The translations under genes were made by a program, and so were the position numbers. From Halorubrum aethiopicum (GTDB taxonomy: Archaea > Halobacteriota > Halobacteria > Halobacteriales > Haloferacaceae): DNA of 64,000 nt. Under the pieces are notes generated by a model. The model was not told where the DNA came from and did not search any database. It saw nothing but the letters and a program-made list of their open reading frames with translations. Shown here one piece after another: positions 17,138 through 25,900 of the stretch (position 1 is its first letter; each line of letters begins with the position of its first letter). The stretch is from contig NZ_LOAJ01000001.1 of the NCBI RefSeq assembly GCF_001542905.1, positions 2,914,001-2,978,000 on the forward strand. Direction: 5' to 3'.

Positions 17138-18043
17138 TCACTCGAACGACTCGCCGTCGTCCGGCGGATCCCGCCTCCGCCGATACGTCCGCGCGAGCGC
17201 GTAGGTCAACCCGATCACCCCGCCGACGGCGAACACGCCGGGTCCGACGCCGATCGCGACCTCCTCCGGCGTGTTGAGAAACGAGAAGAGGTAGGTGAGC
17301 CGTCCGGGCGTCCCGACCGTGAGCGACTCGACGCCGAGCGCTGTCAGGAGGACCGGGCCGCCGACCGCGAGGAGGACGAACGTCGCGAGCGCGGCGACGG
17401 CCGCCCCGGCGAGCGCGTCCCAGACGACCGCCGTCACGGAGAGCCCGCGCGGCGCGTCCGTCGCGCGCCCCACGATCCTGACGCCCGTCTCGTGGTCGAC
17501 GATCCGGACGTGTTCGGGATAGCGCAGCACCGCGACCGTCATCCAGACGTCCGCGACCGCGCCCGCCGCGTTCAGCGTCAGCGGGATCGCGAGCCACCCC
17601 CAGCCGAAGGCGAGCATCGCCGGCACGCCGACCGCGGTCATGGTGACGAGCGGGGTGAGGAGGACGACGACGAACTCGTTGCGGGAGAACTCGTGGTCGG
17701 TCGTCGCGTACGCGTACGGTAGGATGAAGTGGGCGACCCCGACCCCGTACCGTGGCTCGCCGCCGTAGTACCGGATCGCGAGCCCGTGGAGCCACTCGTG
17801 GGGAACGAGGAAGAACGTCCCGAGGAACACGACGATCAACACGTCGATCGGGGCCGCGATCCAGCCGAGCGCCTCGGGAGCGAACCGGAACGACACCCCG
17901 CTCCCCGTGACGAACCGGAAGACGCCCGCGAAGAACGTCCACCCGACGATCATCCCGAGCGTTCCGATCGCCGTCATCTGGATCGTCAGCCCGCGAGTGA
18001 GTTCGAGCTCTCCGAGGACCTGCTCGGGATCGGCGTCGGTCAT
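17138..18043 (-). CDS. DUF3267-like membrane zincin metalloprotease
   Basis: A 301-residue membrane protein with about five hydrophobic segments and a zinc-protease motif H-E-W-L-H at 82-86 within a membrane segment (F-F-L-V-P-H-E-W-L-H-G-L-A-I). This matches putative zincins of the DUF3267 type, which are membrane-embedded and of unknown substrate. The C-terminus carries a basic stretch (A-R-T-Y-R-R-R-R-D). It lies 42 bases downstream of the presenilin-like protease gene on the same strand, so two intramembrane-type proteases may be co-transcribed. Confidence 0.8.
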   Translation of the reverse strand: MTDADPEQVLGELELTRGLTIQMTAIGTLGMIVGWTFFAGVFRFVTGSGVSFRFAPEALGWIAAPIDVLIVVFLGTFFLVPHEWLHGLAIRYYGGEPRYGVGVAHFILPYAYATTDHEFSRNEFVVVLLTPLVTMTAVGVPAMLAFGWGWLAIPLTLNAAGAVADVWMTVAVLRYPEHVRIVDHETGVRIVGRATDAPRGLSVTAVVWDALAGAAVAALATFVLLAVGGPVLLTALGVESLTVGTPGRLTYLFSFLNTPEEVAIGVGPGVFAVGGVIGLTYALARTYRRRRDPPDDGESFE

Positions 18044-18085
18044 GTCGTCCCCGACGTGTCGAGGGGATAAGAACTCCGTCGCTTC

Positions 18086-19126
18086 TCAGAACACGACCGA
18101 CAGCCCGAGCGCCTCGACCAGCGAGACGCCCGCGAGGAGCGACCCGACCAGATACCCGCCGATCGCCCCGCCGTTGAGCAGGGGTAAGCCGGCGTGCGGG
18201 CGGCCCTTCATCACCCAGCGCAACAGGACGAGCAGGCCGACGAGCGTGCCGCCCATCGCGAACAGCGCCGGGAGGTTGAGTCCGATGAGCGGGACCGAGA
18301 GCGCCGCGGCCGGCGAGAAGGTGGCGGCGCTGGCGACCATCACCGCCGGGATCACGGCGTCCCCGAGCCCGATGAAGAAGGCGTCGCGGTCCTCGATGTC
18401 GGGAACGTCGTCGGCGACGTCGCGGTCGCCGTCGGCCGCAGTGGGCTCTTCGTCGATCTCGGCGTCGTCGGTCTCGGCGTCGTCGGTCTCGGCATCGTCG
18501 ATCGCGGCATCGACCCCCTCGTCGTCGACCTCGTCGCCGTCGCCGGGATCGTCGTCGAGAAGCGAGTAGGAGAGCGAGAGGGGGATCACGAGGACGACGG
18601 GGATGTTGAGGTCCATCACGCCCTCCGCGAGCGAGAGCATGTGTTCGGTGCCGTACACCGATATCGCGTCGTAGACGGCGAGGAAGCCGAGGAGAACGAG
18701 CGCCGGCAAGATCCCGAAGGAGATCCCGAACAGCCCGGCGGCCCCCGCGCCCATCAACACCCCGGCGGCGTCGACGACGTACCACTCGGGGTGGACGAGC
18801 AGGCCGACCGCGACCGCGACCGCGGGGACCGCGGCGAGAAGCGGCGGGGCGAACGCCGAGAAGACGTACCACGAGAGCCAGGCGGAGACGCCGACGATGA
18901 GCAGCCGGATCGCCCAGTCGAACTCGTAGCGGAACGCCGCGAGCATCAGTCCCGTCATGACGACGATGGCGACGATGTACACCAGGCTGTTCGTCGGGTC
19001 CTGCGGGTCCTCGACGGGCTGGTAGCCGCTCTCGACGAACTCGGGGACCAGCGCCAGCGCGCCCAGCTGGACGACGAGGAAGAGGCCGACCGCGAAGGCG
19101 ACGCCGCGGTACTCGCGGGGGAACAT
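18086..19126 (-). CDS. presenilin-family (A22) intramembrane aspartyl protease
   Basis: A 346-residue protein with about nine membrane segments. The two catalytic motifs of presenilin/signal-peptide-peptidase enzymes are present: V-Y-D-A-I-S-V-Y with D153 (YD motif) and F-I-G-L-G-D with D256 (GxGD motif). The usual C-terminal P-A-L is represented by L-P-L-L-N-G-G at 314-320. Between the catalytic aspartates is an acidic loop (residues 190-246) built from repeats such as D-A-E-T-D. These proteases cut substrates within the membrane; archaeal homologues are known biochemically, physiological substrates are not. Start ATG at 19126 begins directly with the first membrane-proximal segment; upstream frame is Arg-rich and unlikely to be coding. 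Confidence 0.88.
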   Translation of the reverse strand: MFPREYRGVAFAVGLFLVVQLGALALVPEFVESGYQPVEDPQDPTNSLVYIVAIVVMTGLMLAAFRYEFDWAIRLLIVGVSAWLSWYVFSAFAPPLLAAVPAVAVAVGLLVHPEWYVVDAAGVLMGAGAAGLFGISFGILPALVLLGFLAVYDAISVYGTEHMLSLAEGVMDLNIPVVLVIPLSLSYSLLDDDPGDGDEVDDEGVDAAIDDAETDDAETDDAEIDEEPTAADGDRDVADDVPDIEDRDAFFIGLGDAVIPAVMVASAATFSPAAALSVPLIGLNLPALFAMGGTLVGLLVLLRWVMKGRPHAGLPLLNGGAIGGYLVGSLLAGVSLVEALGLSVVF

Positions 19127-19729
19127 TCGAGCGTACGTACACCGCAGGGACGTATCGTCCTTGCGCTTCGACGACGGGGTCGCGACTCGGCGGGTGGCGT
19201 CGGTTCGGGAAAGATCGTGTTCCACGTCCTCGAACGGGTCCGGGTGGTGGTGGGAGCGGGTGGCCCGAACCCACGCCGACGGACGACGGACGGTGGAAGC
19301 GAGTGGTCGGCCGACCATGCCCGAAACGGGTGGTCGGCCGGGTTCGTCCGCGGCGTTCGAAGGCAGGCCCAAGCGGGTCAAGAAGGTGTCGTCCGAATTA
19401 TCCGCGTTGATACTTCGAGGGGATCCGAGGCGGCGGGAGCGACGTCGACGGGAGAGCCGACGGCTCCCGGGTGGCGGCGAAAGGCGAAGGGTGGACGAGA
19501 GGCGGGCGGACGGGAGACGGCACCGAACAGCGGACCCCCAGGCTGTGTCGGGCCGTCGCCCGAGGTGGGACGGGCGCGGGTCGTTGTCGCCGAACTTCGA
19601 CGAGAAAAGCGTCGAACTTCGGCAGCCTTCCGTACGGTGCGCTCGCGTATAAAACCACGGAGATCGATCCGAGACGGGTCCCCGCCGACCCGGGTCCTCG
19701 CGCGCCGGATCCCCGTCGACTCGTGCGGT
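19127..19729. other. 603-base gene-free region
   Basis: No convincing gene is seen on either strand: reading frames here are Arg/Pro/Gly-rich rather than acidic and have no good starts. A TATA-like GTATAAAAC lies at 19647-19655 and could be read on either strand. No tRNA, transposase remnant or copy of the three-copy element was found. It separates the presenilin-like gene promoter from the 3' end of the SRPBCC gene. Confidence 0.45.
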
Positions 19730-20158
19730 TCAGGCGTCGAGCGCCAACGACCGACGGAGCGCCTCCTCCAGGTTGTCGAGCTCCTCGTCGAAGTTGCGCT
19801 TGAAGAAGGACTCGACGCCGGGGAGCTTCCCCTCGACGACGAACTCGTTGGCGAGCCGACAGCCGCCGTCGGTCTCCGTGATGACGTGCTCGCCGGTCAC
19901 TCGGAACGCGCTCGACTTCCCGACGAACTTCACCCGGTTCGGCGGGTTGCGTTCGACCTCCTCGGTGTCGACCGTGATCGTCGACCGGATCATCGGGATC
20001 GGGAGCCCGACGTGCCACGTCGCCCTTCCGTCGCCGTGGACCTCGAAGGTGTCGACCACGCTGATCGCTCCTGCGCGCTTCTCCGCGTCCGAGATGAACG
20101 CCCACACCTCCTCGGCGGGCGCGTCGAACTCGAACGTCCGGGAGACTCGGACGGTCAT
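19730..20158 (-). CDS. SRPBCC-fold protein (CoxG/polyketide cyclase-like)
   Basis: A 142-residue protein of the START/SRPBCC helix-grip type: it opens M-T-V-R-V-S-R-T-F-E-F-D-A-P-A-E-E-V-W-A-F, the classic N-terminal strand-helix of the fold, and ends with the long C-terminal helix (V-E-S-F-F-K-R-N-F-D-E-E-L). These proteins bind hydrophobic ligands in a deep cavity; in CoxG relatives they aid carbon monoxide dehydrogenase maturation, but no cox genes are nearby. A minus-strand TATA-like box (CTTTTATTC) lies about 30 bases before the start. Confidence 0.83.
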   Translation of the reverse strand: MTVRVSRTFEFDAPAEEVWAFISDAEKRAGAISVVDTFEVHGDGRATWHVGLPIPMIRSTITVDTEEVERNPPNRVKFVGKSSAFRVTGEHVITETDGGCRLANEFVVEGKLPGVESFFKRNFDEELDNLEEALRRSLALDA

Positions 20159-20216
20159 GCGTCCGGCTACGAACGGGGGGAGAATAAAAGGGAGGAGTCG
20201 CGGATCCGGGTCCGTC

Positions 20217-20441
20217 TCACCCCTGGCTCACGCGCCACGTCGTCGAGCGGGCGCGGCCCCACTTCTCGATCTCGACGTCGTCGGCCTTCTCGGCGAGCCG
20301 GGGGAGCCTAGAGCCGACCTGTTTGGCGGTGAGACCGATCGCGTCGGCGATCGTCTTCGAGCGGACGTATCGCTCGCCGCGGGTGACGCTGTCCGTGAGG
20401 TACGCGAGGATCCGCCGCTCCTCCTCGGTGTACTCGGTCAT
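20217..20441 (-). CDS. small winged-helix DNA-binding protein
   Basis: A 74-residue winged-helix protein, close to a haloarchaeal family I remember as DUF7123. The helix-turn-helix is clear: R-Y-V-R-S-K-T-I-A-D-A-I-G-L-T-A-K-Q-V-G with recognition helix following, then L-A-E-K-A-D-D-V-E-I-E-K-W-G-R wing and T-T-W-R-V. The size allows only DNA binding. Its target is unknown; a TATA-like CGTTAAGC on the minus strand sits 26 bases before the ATG. Confidence 0.8.
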   Translation of the reverse strand: MTEYTEEERRILAYLTDSVTRGERYVRSKTIADAIGLTAKQVGSRLPRLAEKADDVEIEKWGRARSTTWRVSQG

Positions 20442-20490
20442 CGGTGGAGGTTGGTGTCTGACGCGCTTAACGGTTTCTCGTCCGGGAGTC

Positions 20491-20673
20491 TCACTCGAAC
20501 GCCTGGACGGCGACGACCGCCAACAGCGCGAAGACGAACGCGGCCGCGAACCCCCATGCCTTGCCGTACTGTGTCGGGTGGCCGTACATCACGACCGCGC
20601 CGACGACCGCGACGGCCGACAGCGCGAGCGTCACGCCGATCCCCTTGTCGGACGCGATGGATCCCTCGGTCAT
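20491..20673 (-). CDS. small two-helix membrane protein
   Basis: A 60-residue protein with two hydrophobic segments (G-V-T-L-A-L-S-A-V-A-V-V-G-A-V-V-M and W-G-F-A-A-A-F-V-F-A-L-L-A-V-V-A-V). The ATG at 20673 is preferred over one eight codons upstream because a TATA-like CTAAGTG sits about 27 bases before it. No function is recognised; similar 60-residue haloarchaeal proteins are widespread and uncharacterised. Confidence 0.7.
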   Translation of the reverse strand: MTEGSIASDKGIGVTLALSAVAVVGAVVMYGHPTQYGKAWGFAAAFVFALLAVVAVQAFE

Positions 20674-20769
20674 ACGAGTCGCTTCGCGGGTGGACACTTA
20701 GTTCATGCGAACCTGGCGATCCGCGGGACGGGCCGAACCCTCCGGATCCTGAGGGAGCCGTCCCGCCGC

Positions 20770-21801
20770 TCAGACGATGTCGACGTGGTCGGACGCCTCG
20801 TTGAGCGCGAGGTTCGCGGCGATCTCGGCGTTCCGCATGGCGTACTCGGCGGTGTGTTGGAGGCTGACGAGCACCTCGCGGGTCATCAACAACACCTCGT
20901 TGTCGAGGTCGTCGGGGAGCTCGGCGAGGATCTCCTGTTCGCGGTCCTCGATCCGGGCGAAGAGGTCGCGACACTCGACGGTGAGGTCGTAGTCGCGCTC
21001 GACGACCGCCCGGACCGCCAGCGCGGTCAGCTCGTCGACCTGGTCCGTGAACTCGCGGATCTGCCGCATCGTGGCCTTGTCGACGTCGAGGGTGTGGCCG
21101 TCCGCCTCCATCACGATGTCGGCGATGTCCTCGGCGTTGTCGGCGGTGAGCTCGAGGTTCTTCGCGACGGAGCGGTAGCCGATGAGCGGGAACCCCTCCT
21201 CGAGCCCGACCGCGCGCGCGAGGTTCGGGTTTTGGTAGGCGGTGAAGATCAGCCGCAACAGGAGCACGAAGATCTTGTTCGCCTGCCGCTCGCGGTTGAG
21301 CGCGCGCTGGGCGAGGTCGGCGTTGCCGTGCGCGAGCGCCTTGACCGCCTCGCCGCGCATCGTCGAGCCGGTGTTCTCCAGCCGCTCGAGCAGGTTGTCG
21401 AGCGTGAAGTCCTCGGGGTCGACGGAACACCGGATCGAGATGTCCTCCGGCGTCTCCTCGATGACTCCGAGCCCCATGAGCTGCGTCTCCGCTTTGTACA
21501 CCGCGTTGATGTGCTCGCTGTCGAGGGTCCCCTCGCTGCGGACGTGGATCACCCGCCGACCGAGCACGTACTGGGCGACGACCGCCCGCTCGAGCGCCTG
21601 CGCGTCGAGCCCGTCCGCGTTGATCACCGCCTCCGACTCCTCCGAGCTCACCGACTCGGGCAACACCGTGAGCGTGCCCTTCCCGCCCATCCGCAGGGAG
21701 ACCTCGTCGCCCTTGTTCACGCCGTGTTCCTGTGCCCACTCGGCGGGGAGCGTCATCGCCAGCGTCGACGGCCCCAGCCGCTGGACCTTCCGCGTTTCCA
21801 T
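20770..21801 (-). CDS. PhoU-like phosphate uptake regulator with AbrB N-terminal domain
   Basis: A 343-residue protein. Residues 1-48 form a SpoVT-AbrB swapped-hairpin DNA-binding domain (M-E-T-R-K-V-Q-R-L-G-P-S-T-L, G-D-E-V-S-L-R), followed by a helical PhoU region with two repeats. Archaeal proteins of this architecture are thought to regulate phosphate transport. No pst genes are nearby. A second protein of the same design lies at 48023; both begin M-E-T-R-K-V-Q. A minus-strand TATA-like GGTTAAGG at 21824-21831 gives a leaderless start. Confidence 0.87.
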   Translation of the reverse strand: METRKVQRLGPSTLAMTLPAEWAQEHGVNKGDEVSLRMGGKGTLTVLPESVSSEESEAVINADGLDAQALERAVVAQYVLGRRVIHVRSEGTLDSEHINAVYKAETQLMGLGVIEETPEDISIRCSVDPEDFTLDNLLERLENTGSTMRGEAVKALAHGNADLAQRALNRERQANKIFVLLLRLIFTAYQNPNLARAVGLEEGFPLIGYRSVAKNLELTADNAEDIADIVMEADGHTLDVDKATMRQIREFTDQVDELTALAVRAVVERDYDLTVECRDLFARIEDREQEILAELPDDLDNEVLLMTREVLVSLQHTAEYAMRNAEIAANLALNEASDHVDIV

Positions 21802-21951
21802 ATCCCTCGGTATCGTGGGAGATACCTTAACCTTGTTCCTATGTTCATTATACGCTCGATCAAATATACAAGGTGATCGAACGTCGAGTTGTGAGTCCGC
21901 GAGCGACCCGCCGAGCGCGATCCGGGGAGTTCTCGGGAGCGATCCGCGGGC

Positions 21952-21958
21952 TTATACC
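21952..21958 (+). promoter_or_regulatory. TATA-like box, TTATACC
   Basis: Centred 25 bases before the ATG at 21980, consistent with a leaderless transcript. Confidence 0.55.
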
Positions 21959-21979
21959 GATCTGCGTCGACGGGAGGGT

Positions 21980-22339
21980 ATGACCGATCGGGTGCTCGTC
22001 GTCGACGACTCCGCGTTCCAGCGGACCGTGGTTCGGGACGCGCTGGAGGGCCCCTTCGAGGTCGTCGCCGAGGCGGAGAACGGTGCGGAGGCCGTGGAGC
22101 TGTTCGAGGCACACGAGCCGGACGCCGTGTCGATGGACGTCGTGATGCCGGAGCTGACGGGGATCGAGGCGACCCGAGAGATAACGGGCCGATGGCCGGA
22201 GGCCGTGGTCGTGATGTGTACGAGCGTCGACCAGGAGGAGAAGCTGATGGAGGCGGTGAAGGCGGGCGCGGACGGCTACGTGACGAAGCCGGTGGACCCC
22301 GACGAGTTGGTCGCGGAGCTACGGAACAACGTCCGGTGA
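21980..22339 (+). CDS. CheY-like stand-alone response regulator
   Basis: A 119-residue receiver domain with no output domain. The acidic pair is D9/D10 (V-V-D-D-S), the phosphoacceptor D53 (S-M-D-V-V-M-P-E), the switch threonine T81 (M-C-T-S-V) and the conserved lysine K103 (V-T-K-P-V-D-P). This is the pattern of CheY, which signals to the archaellum motor, but single-domain receivers with other roles are common in haloarchaea and no che or arl genes are near. Divergent from the PhoU-AbrB gene. Confidence 0.85.
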   Translation: MTDRVLVVDDSAFQRTVVRDALEGPFEVVAEAENGAEAVELFEAHEPDAVSMDVVMPELTGIEATREITGRWPEAVVVMCTSVDQEEKLMEAVKAGADGYVTKPVDPDELVAELRNNVR

Positions 22340-22460
22340 CCGGGCACGTCGACCGGCCCGGAAAGGGAGAGAGCTAGCCGAGATCGGCCGAAGCCCGACC
22401 GATTCGGGGGAGGGACCGGTCGACTGAGCGCGCGACGCCACGGAGGAGGTCGCCGCGACC

Positions 22461-24698
22461 TCACCGCGACCCGCGCTGAACCGCCATTCCGGCGAGCGAG
22501 AGCAGCGCGACGAGCGCGGCGACCGGGCCGAATCCGGGCACGCCGTCGTCGGTGGGTCCGCCGGTTCCGGCGTCGTCGCCGTTCGTCTCGCCGTCCCCCG
22601 CACCGTCGGTTTCGCCGTCGGCGTCGTCCGAGCCGTCGGCCGCGGCGTCGCGGTCGACGGCCACCGTCGTCGAGGCCTCGTCGACCGGGCCGACGACGCT
22701 CACGGTCGCGACGTCGGCGTCGCCCGACGCCGGAACGTCGACCTCGCGCTCGATGGTCGTCTCGCCGCCGGCGTCGAGGCGGACCGGCTCCGTCCCGACC
22801 GGCTCGCCGTCGACCCGGAACTCGAGGTCCGACCCCGCGGGGATCGACGCGTCGTTGGCGACGGTCGCGGTCACGGTCACCGACCCGCCGACCGTCACGC
22901 GGTCGGCGTCGACGGTGACCTCGCGGACGAGCGGGTCGGCGGGTTCGGAGACGGCGACGGTGAGCGTCTCGCTGCCGACCCGGACCGCGTACTCGCCGGG
23001 CTCGGCGAACTCGCGGTCGAACCGCTCCGTCGTCGCCTCGTCGGCGTCGAGGGTTCCGTTTCGGCGCTCGACCGTCTCGCCGTCGACCGACAGCGACAGG
23101 TCGTAGCTCCCCTCCACGCCGCCGGTGTTGGAGACGTCGACCGCGAGCGCGAGGGACTCCCCGGTGACGAGCCGAACCGGGTCGCGGTCGACGGTTCGGT
23201 TCCGGTACTCGCCGCTCGCGCGGACGCCGTCGTCGGCGATCGCGTACCCGATCCGCGCGGGGGTCCCGCCGAACGCCTCGGCGTGGGCGTCGCGGTCCCA
23301 CGTCTCCGGGACCGCGCTCGTCGTGACCCAGCCCTCGGCCGCCTCGCGGACCGCGGCCGCCGCCTCGTCGTCGCCGCTCTCCCCGGCGGCCGCCTCGACC
23401 GCGTCGAGGAACGCGCGGTTCGTGACCGGGCCCGAGTCGTCGTTGAGGTCGCGGAAGACGGTCGCGAGCGACGCCCGCCCGTCGCTGGCCAGCCGGATCC
23501 GACGGTCGATCTCGCCGGCGACGAGCGACCCCTTGGTGTAGTCGGCGTTCCGTCGCCACGTCGCCGGATCCGCGAGGACCGACGAGGCGGCGGGGTCGCG
23601 CTCGCCGCGAGCCAGCGTCCGCTGGAAGTCGTCGAAGTCGGTCGCGCCGCGCTCGAGCGCGAACAGCGCGGCGTAGTAGGTCGCGCTCGCCTCGGTGAAC
23701 CACTCCGCGCTCGCCTCCGGGTCGTACGCCTGCCGCGTGTGGACGTACTCGTGGGTCCACACGTCGTCGGCGGTCCCGGCCGGCTCCTCGTCGCGGACCC
23801 ACAGGTCGGCGTCGCCGGTCTGGAGCCCCCGAACCGCCCAGGTCACCTCGCCGGTGGGGGCCGCGATCGCGACCACCTCGTCGTCGACGCCGCCCACGCG
23901 GAGGGCGTCGCTCGCTCCCTCGAACGCGCCGAAGACCTCCTCGGGCGTCGCCTCCATCGCCGCCGCCTCGGGCACGATCAGCCGGTATCGCTGGTCGTCG
24001 CCCTCGTGGACGCGTTCCTCGTACGGTCCGAGAAACGCCATCGCCTGGGAGGCGACGCCCTCGCCGTCGACGACGTTCTCCCGGGCGAATCGGAGCTGCG
24101 TCTGGCCCGTCTGTGACCACGCGATCCGGTGCCGCGGCGTCCGCACGAGCGCCCACTCCCCGGTATCGACGAAGCGGTAGGTGCCGCCCGTGGCCAGCGG
24201 TCCCGACTCCTCGACCGAGACGTTCGCGTCCATCGCGTACGTCAGCGACGGGCGCTCGGTCTCGCCGTCCCACTCCCAGGTCTCCCCGTCCGCGCCGTCG
24301 ACGGGCTCGAACCCGTCCGCCTCGACCGCGTCGTCGTTCGCGGTCAGGAGGGTGATCTCGAGGCCGGTGACGCGGTCCGGGAGGTGCGCCGTCGCGGTGA
24401 CGGCGACGGTCCCGGTCTCGTCGGTCGCGGAGAGCTCGCTCCGGACGCCGATGGTGTCCTCGTCGCCCACGTCGGCGTGACCGTCCGACCCGCCGAGCGA
24501 TCCCGTCGGGCCGTCCGAAGCCGCGTCGTCCGCGAACGCGAACGTTCCGGTCGGCTCGGCGGGAGCCCCCGCGTCGGTCGATCCGACGGCACCCGGACCG
24601 ACGCCCGCGGCGGCGGCGGGCCCACAGAGGAGAAGCGAGACGGCCAACAAGGCGACGACGACGGCGCGAACGCCGGGAGACGACCCCAACCGATGCAT
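22461..24698 (-). CDS. secreted gluzincin-like metalloprotease with PGF-CTERM anchor
   Basis: A 745-residue exported protein. A Sec-type signal peptide spans residues 1-31 (hydrophobic V-V-V-A-L-L-A-V-S-L-L-L-C then A-A-A-A-G). A zinc site is predicted by H-E-Y-V-H at 316-320 and E-W-F-T-E-A at 332-337, as in M1/M61 gluzincins. Residues about 500-690 look like two CARDB/Ig-like beta domains. After a Thr/Asp/Gly-rich stalk the C-terminus is P-G-F-G-P, a hydrophobic segment and R-G-S-R: the PGF-CTERM signal cut by archaeosortase, with lipid anchoring at the outer face. Substrate unknown. A role in surface protein processing is inferred from location only. Confidence 0.8.
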   Translation of the reverse strand: MHRLGSSPGVRAVVVALLAVSLLLCGPAAAAGVGPGAVGSTDAGAPAEPTGTFAFADDAASDGPTGSLGGSDGHADVGDEDTIGVRSELSATDETGTVAVTATAHLPDRVTGLEITLLTANDDAVEADGFEPVDGADGETWEWDGETERPSLTYAMDANVSVEESGPLATGGTYRFVDTGEWALVRTPRHRIAWSQTGQTQLRFARENVVDGEGVASQAMAFLGPYEERVHEGDDQRYRLIVPEAAAMEATPEEVFGAFEGASDALRVGGVDDEVVAIAAPTGEVTWAVRGLQTGDADLWVRDEEPAGTADDVWTHEYVHTRQAYDPEASAEWFTEASATYYAALFALERGATDFDDFQRTLARGERDPAASSVLADPATWRRNADYTKGSLVAGEIDRRIRLASDGRASLATVFRDLNDDSGPVTNRAFLDAVEAAAGESGDDEAAAAVREAAEGWVTTSAVPETWDRDAHAEAFGGTPARIGYAIADDGVRASGEYRNRTVDRDPVRLVTGESLALAVDVSNTGGVEGSYDLSLSVDGETVERRNGTLDADEATTERFDREFAEPGEYAVRVGSETLTVAVSEPADPLVREVTVDADRVTVGGSVTVTATVANDASIPAGSDLEFRVDGEPVGTEPVRLDAGGETTIEREVDVPASGDADVATVSVVGPVDEASTTVAVDRDAAADGSDDADGETDGAGDGETNGDDAGTGGPTDDGVPGFGPVAALVALLSLAGMAVQRGSR

Positions 24699-24896
24699 GG
24701 CCGATAACCGTCCGTCCGCGGTTTAGTGTTATCCCTCGGGGTCGAACTCCCGTGGGTCGCGCACGGGTCGGGAAAGGGGGGAGGGAGCGTGTGACGAGTC
24801 CCTCCGGGGCGACGTACGCGTGCGAGTACCATAGTTATTGGCACCATTTTCCGGATCTCTCTCCGACTCACCGGTGGAGAGATCGGATCCGCGCTC

Positions 24897-25820
24897 TCAG
24901 ACGGCGTGAACGCGGACGGTCCAGAAGTCGCGGAACGCGTCCTCGAGGGCGTCCTCGGGGCGGCCGGTCGCGTCGGTCACGTCGGTGTCGTCGGCGAACT
25001 CGCGGACCTCCCCGAGCACGCTCCGCTCGCCGACGACGACGGTTCGCTCGACCGCCTCCGTATCCCGGCCGCCTCCGGCGTCATCGAGGTCGGCGAGGGC
25101 GTCGCGGGCACGCTCGAGGTGCTCGTCGATCTGACCCTCGCGCCGGCGCTCGAAGCGCCCCTGCGAGAACCCGCCCTTGGAGTGTGCGCCCTTCACGTCG
25201 GAGGTGAACCCCTCGAAGTCGACCCGCTCGTCGCCCTCGTAGATCCCCAGCGCGAACGTGTCCGACCGGACCAGCGCGAACGCGAACCGGCCGGTCGGGC
25301 GGAACCACTCGTCTGGCAGTCGGGGGCGGTCGGCCCACCGGTCGAAGGGGTCCGGCTCGATCGGCGTCGAGAGCGCGGCGCTCACCGCGCCCGTGTCGTC
25401 GACGACGACGACCGCGGGCGCGGCCCGCCGGACGAGCGGCGTGCGGTCGCCGAACTGGTCCGCGACGGTTCCCGGAACCGCGTCGTCGGGGACGAACGCG
25501 GTGAGTACCCCCTCCGGGTCGTCGCTCTCGATCCCGCGGAGCCGGCCGAGCACGTCGTCGAGACGCCGGCCGTACGCGTCGCTCACGCGGCGGAACTCGA
25601 CGGTCTCCTCGTCGCCTTCGGCGCGCTCGACGCGGTCCTCCAACGACTCGATCCGCTGTTCGAGCCGGTTGACGCGCTCCTCGGCGCGCTGGCGGTCCGC
25701 GACCGCGTCCGACCGCCGCTCCTCTTCGGCCTCCGCGCGCCGCTCGAGGTGGCGCTTCTCCTCTTCGAGCTCCGCGATCCGCTCCTTCAGCTCGGCGCGC
25801 CCGAGCAGCCGGTCGATCAT
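24897..25820 (-). CDS. Vms1/Ankzf1-type peptidyl-tRNA release factor
   Basis: A 307-residue protein. Residues 8-70 form a charged coiled coil (A-E-L-K-E-R-I-A-E-L-E-E-E-K), then an eRF1-like release-factor domain at about 100-235. The diagnostic G-G-F-S-Q-G motif at 216-221 contains Q220, the glutamine that cleaves peptidyl-tRNA in eukaryotic Vms1/ANKZF1 ribosome rescue. Archaeal homologues are annotated as Vms1/Ankzf1 family peptidyl-tRNA hydrolases; experimental proof for this organism is lacking. The upstream in-frame ATG at 25961 is rejected: that region runs into the repeated element and is not acidic. Confidence 0.85.
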   Translation of the reverse strand: MIDRLLGRAELKERIAELEEEKRHLERRAEAEEERRSDAVADRQRAEERVNRLEQRIESLEDRVERAEGDEETVEFRRVSDAYGRRLDDVLGRLRGIESDDPEGVLTAFVPDDAVPGTVADQFGDRTPLVRRAAPAVVVVDDTGAVSAALSTPIEPDPFDRWADRPRLPDEWFRPTGRFAFALVRSDTFALGIYEGDERVDFEGFTSDVKGAHSKGGFSQGRFERRREGQIDEHLERARDALADLDDAGGGRDTEAVERTVVVGERSVLGEVREFADDTDVTDATGRPEDALEDAFRDFWTVRVHAV

Positions 25821-25900
25821 GGGGGCAGGTCCCGCGCCGCCCCCAAAGGTGCGTCGACCGGCGACACGCGGACGTCGAGTGGAGAGATCTATCCGAGTGC

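Noticed and set aside
19161-19652. A 163-residue frame in the gene-free gap.
   Set aside because: Arg-rich, without acidic bias or a recognisable promoter.
24830-24896. An inverted repeat GATCTCTC/GAGAGATC after the Vms1-like gene as a terminator.
   Set aside because: No T run follows it on the gene's strand, and archaeal termination does not need such hairpins.
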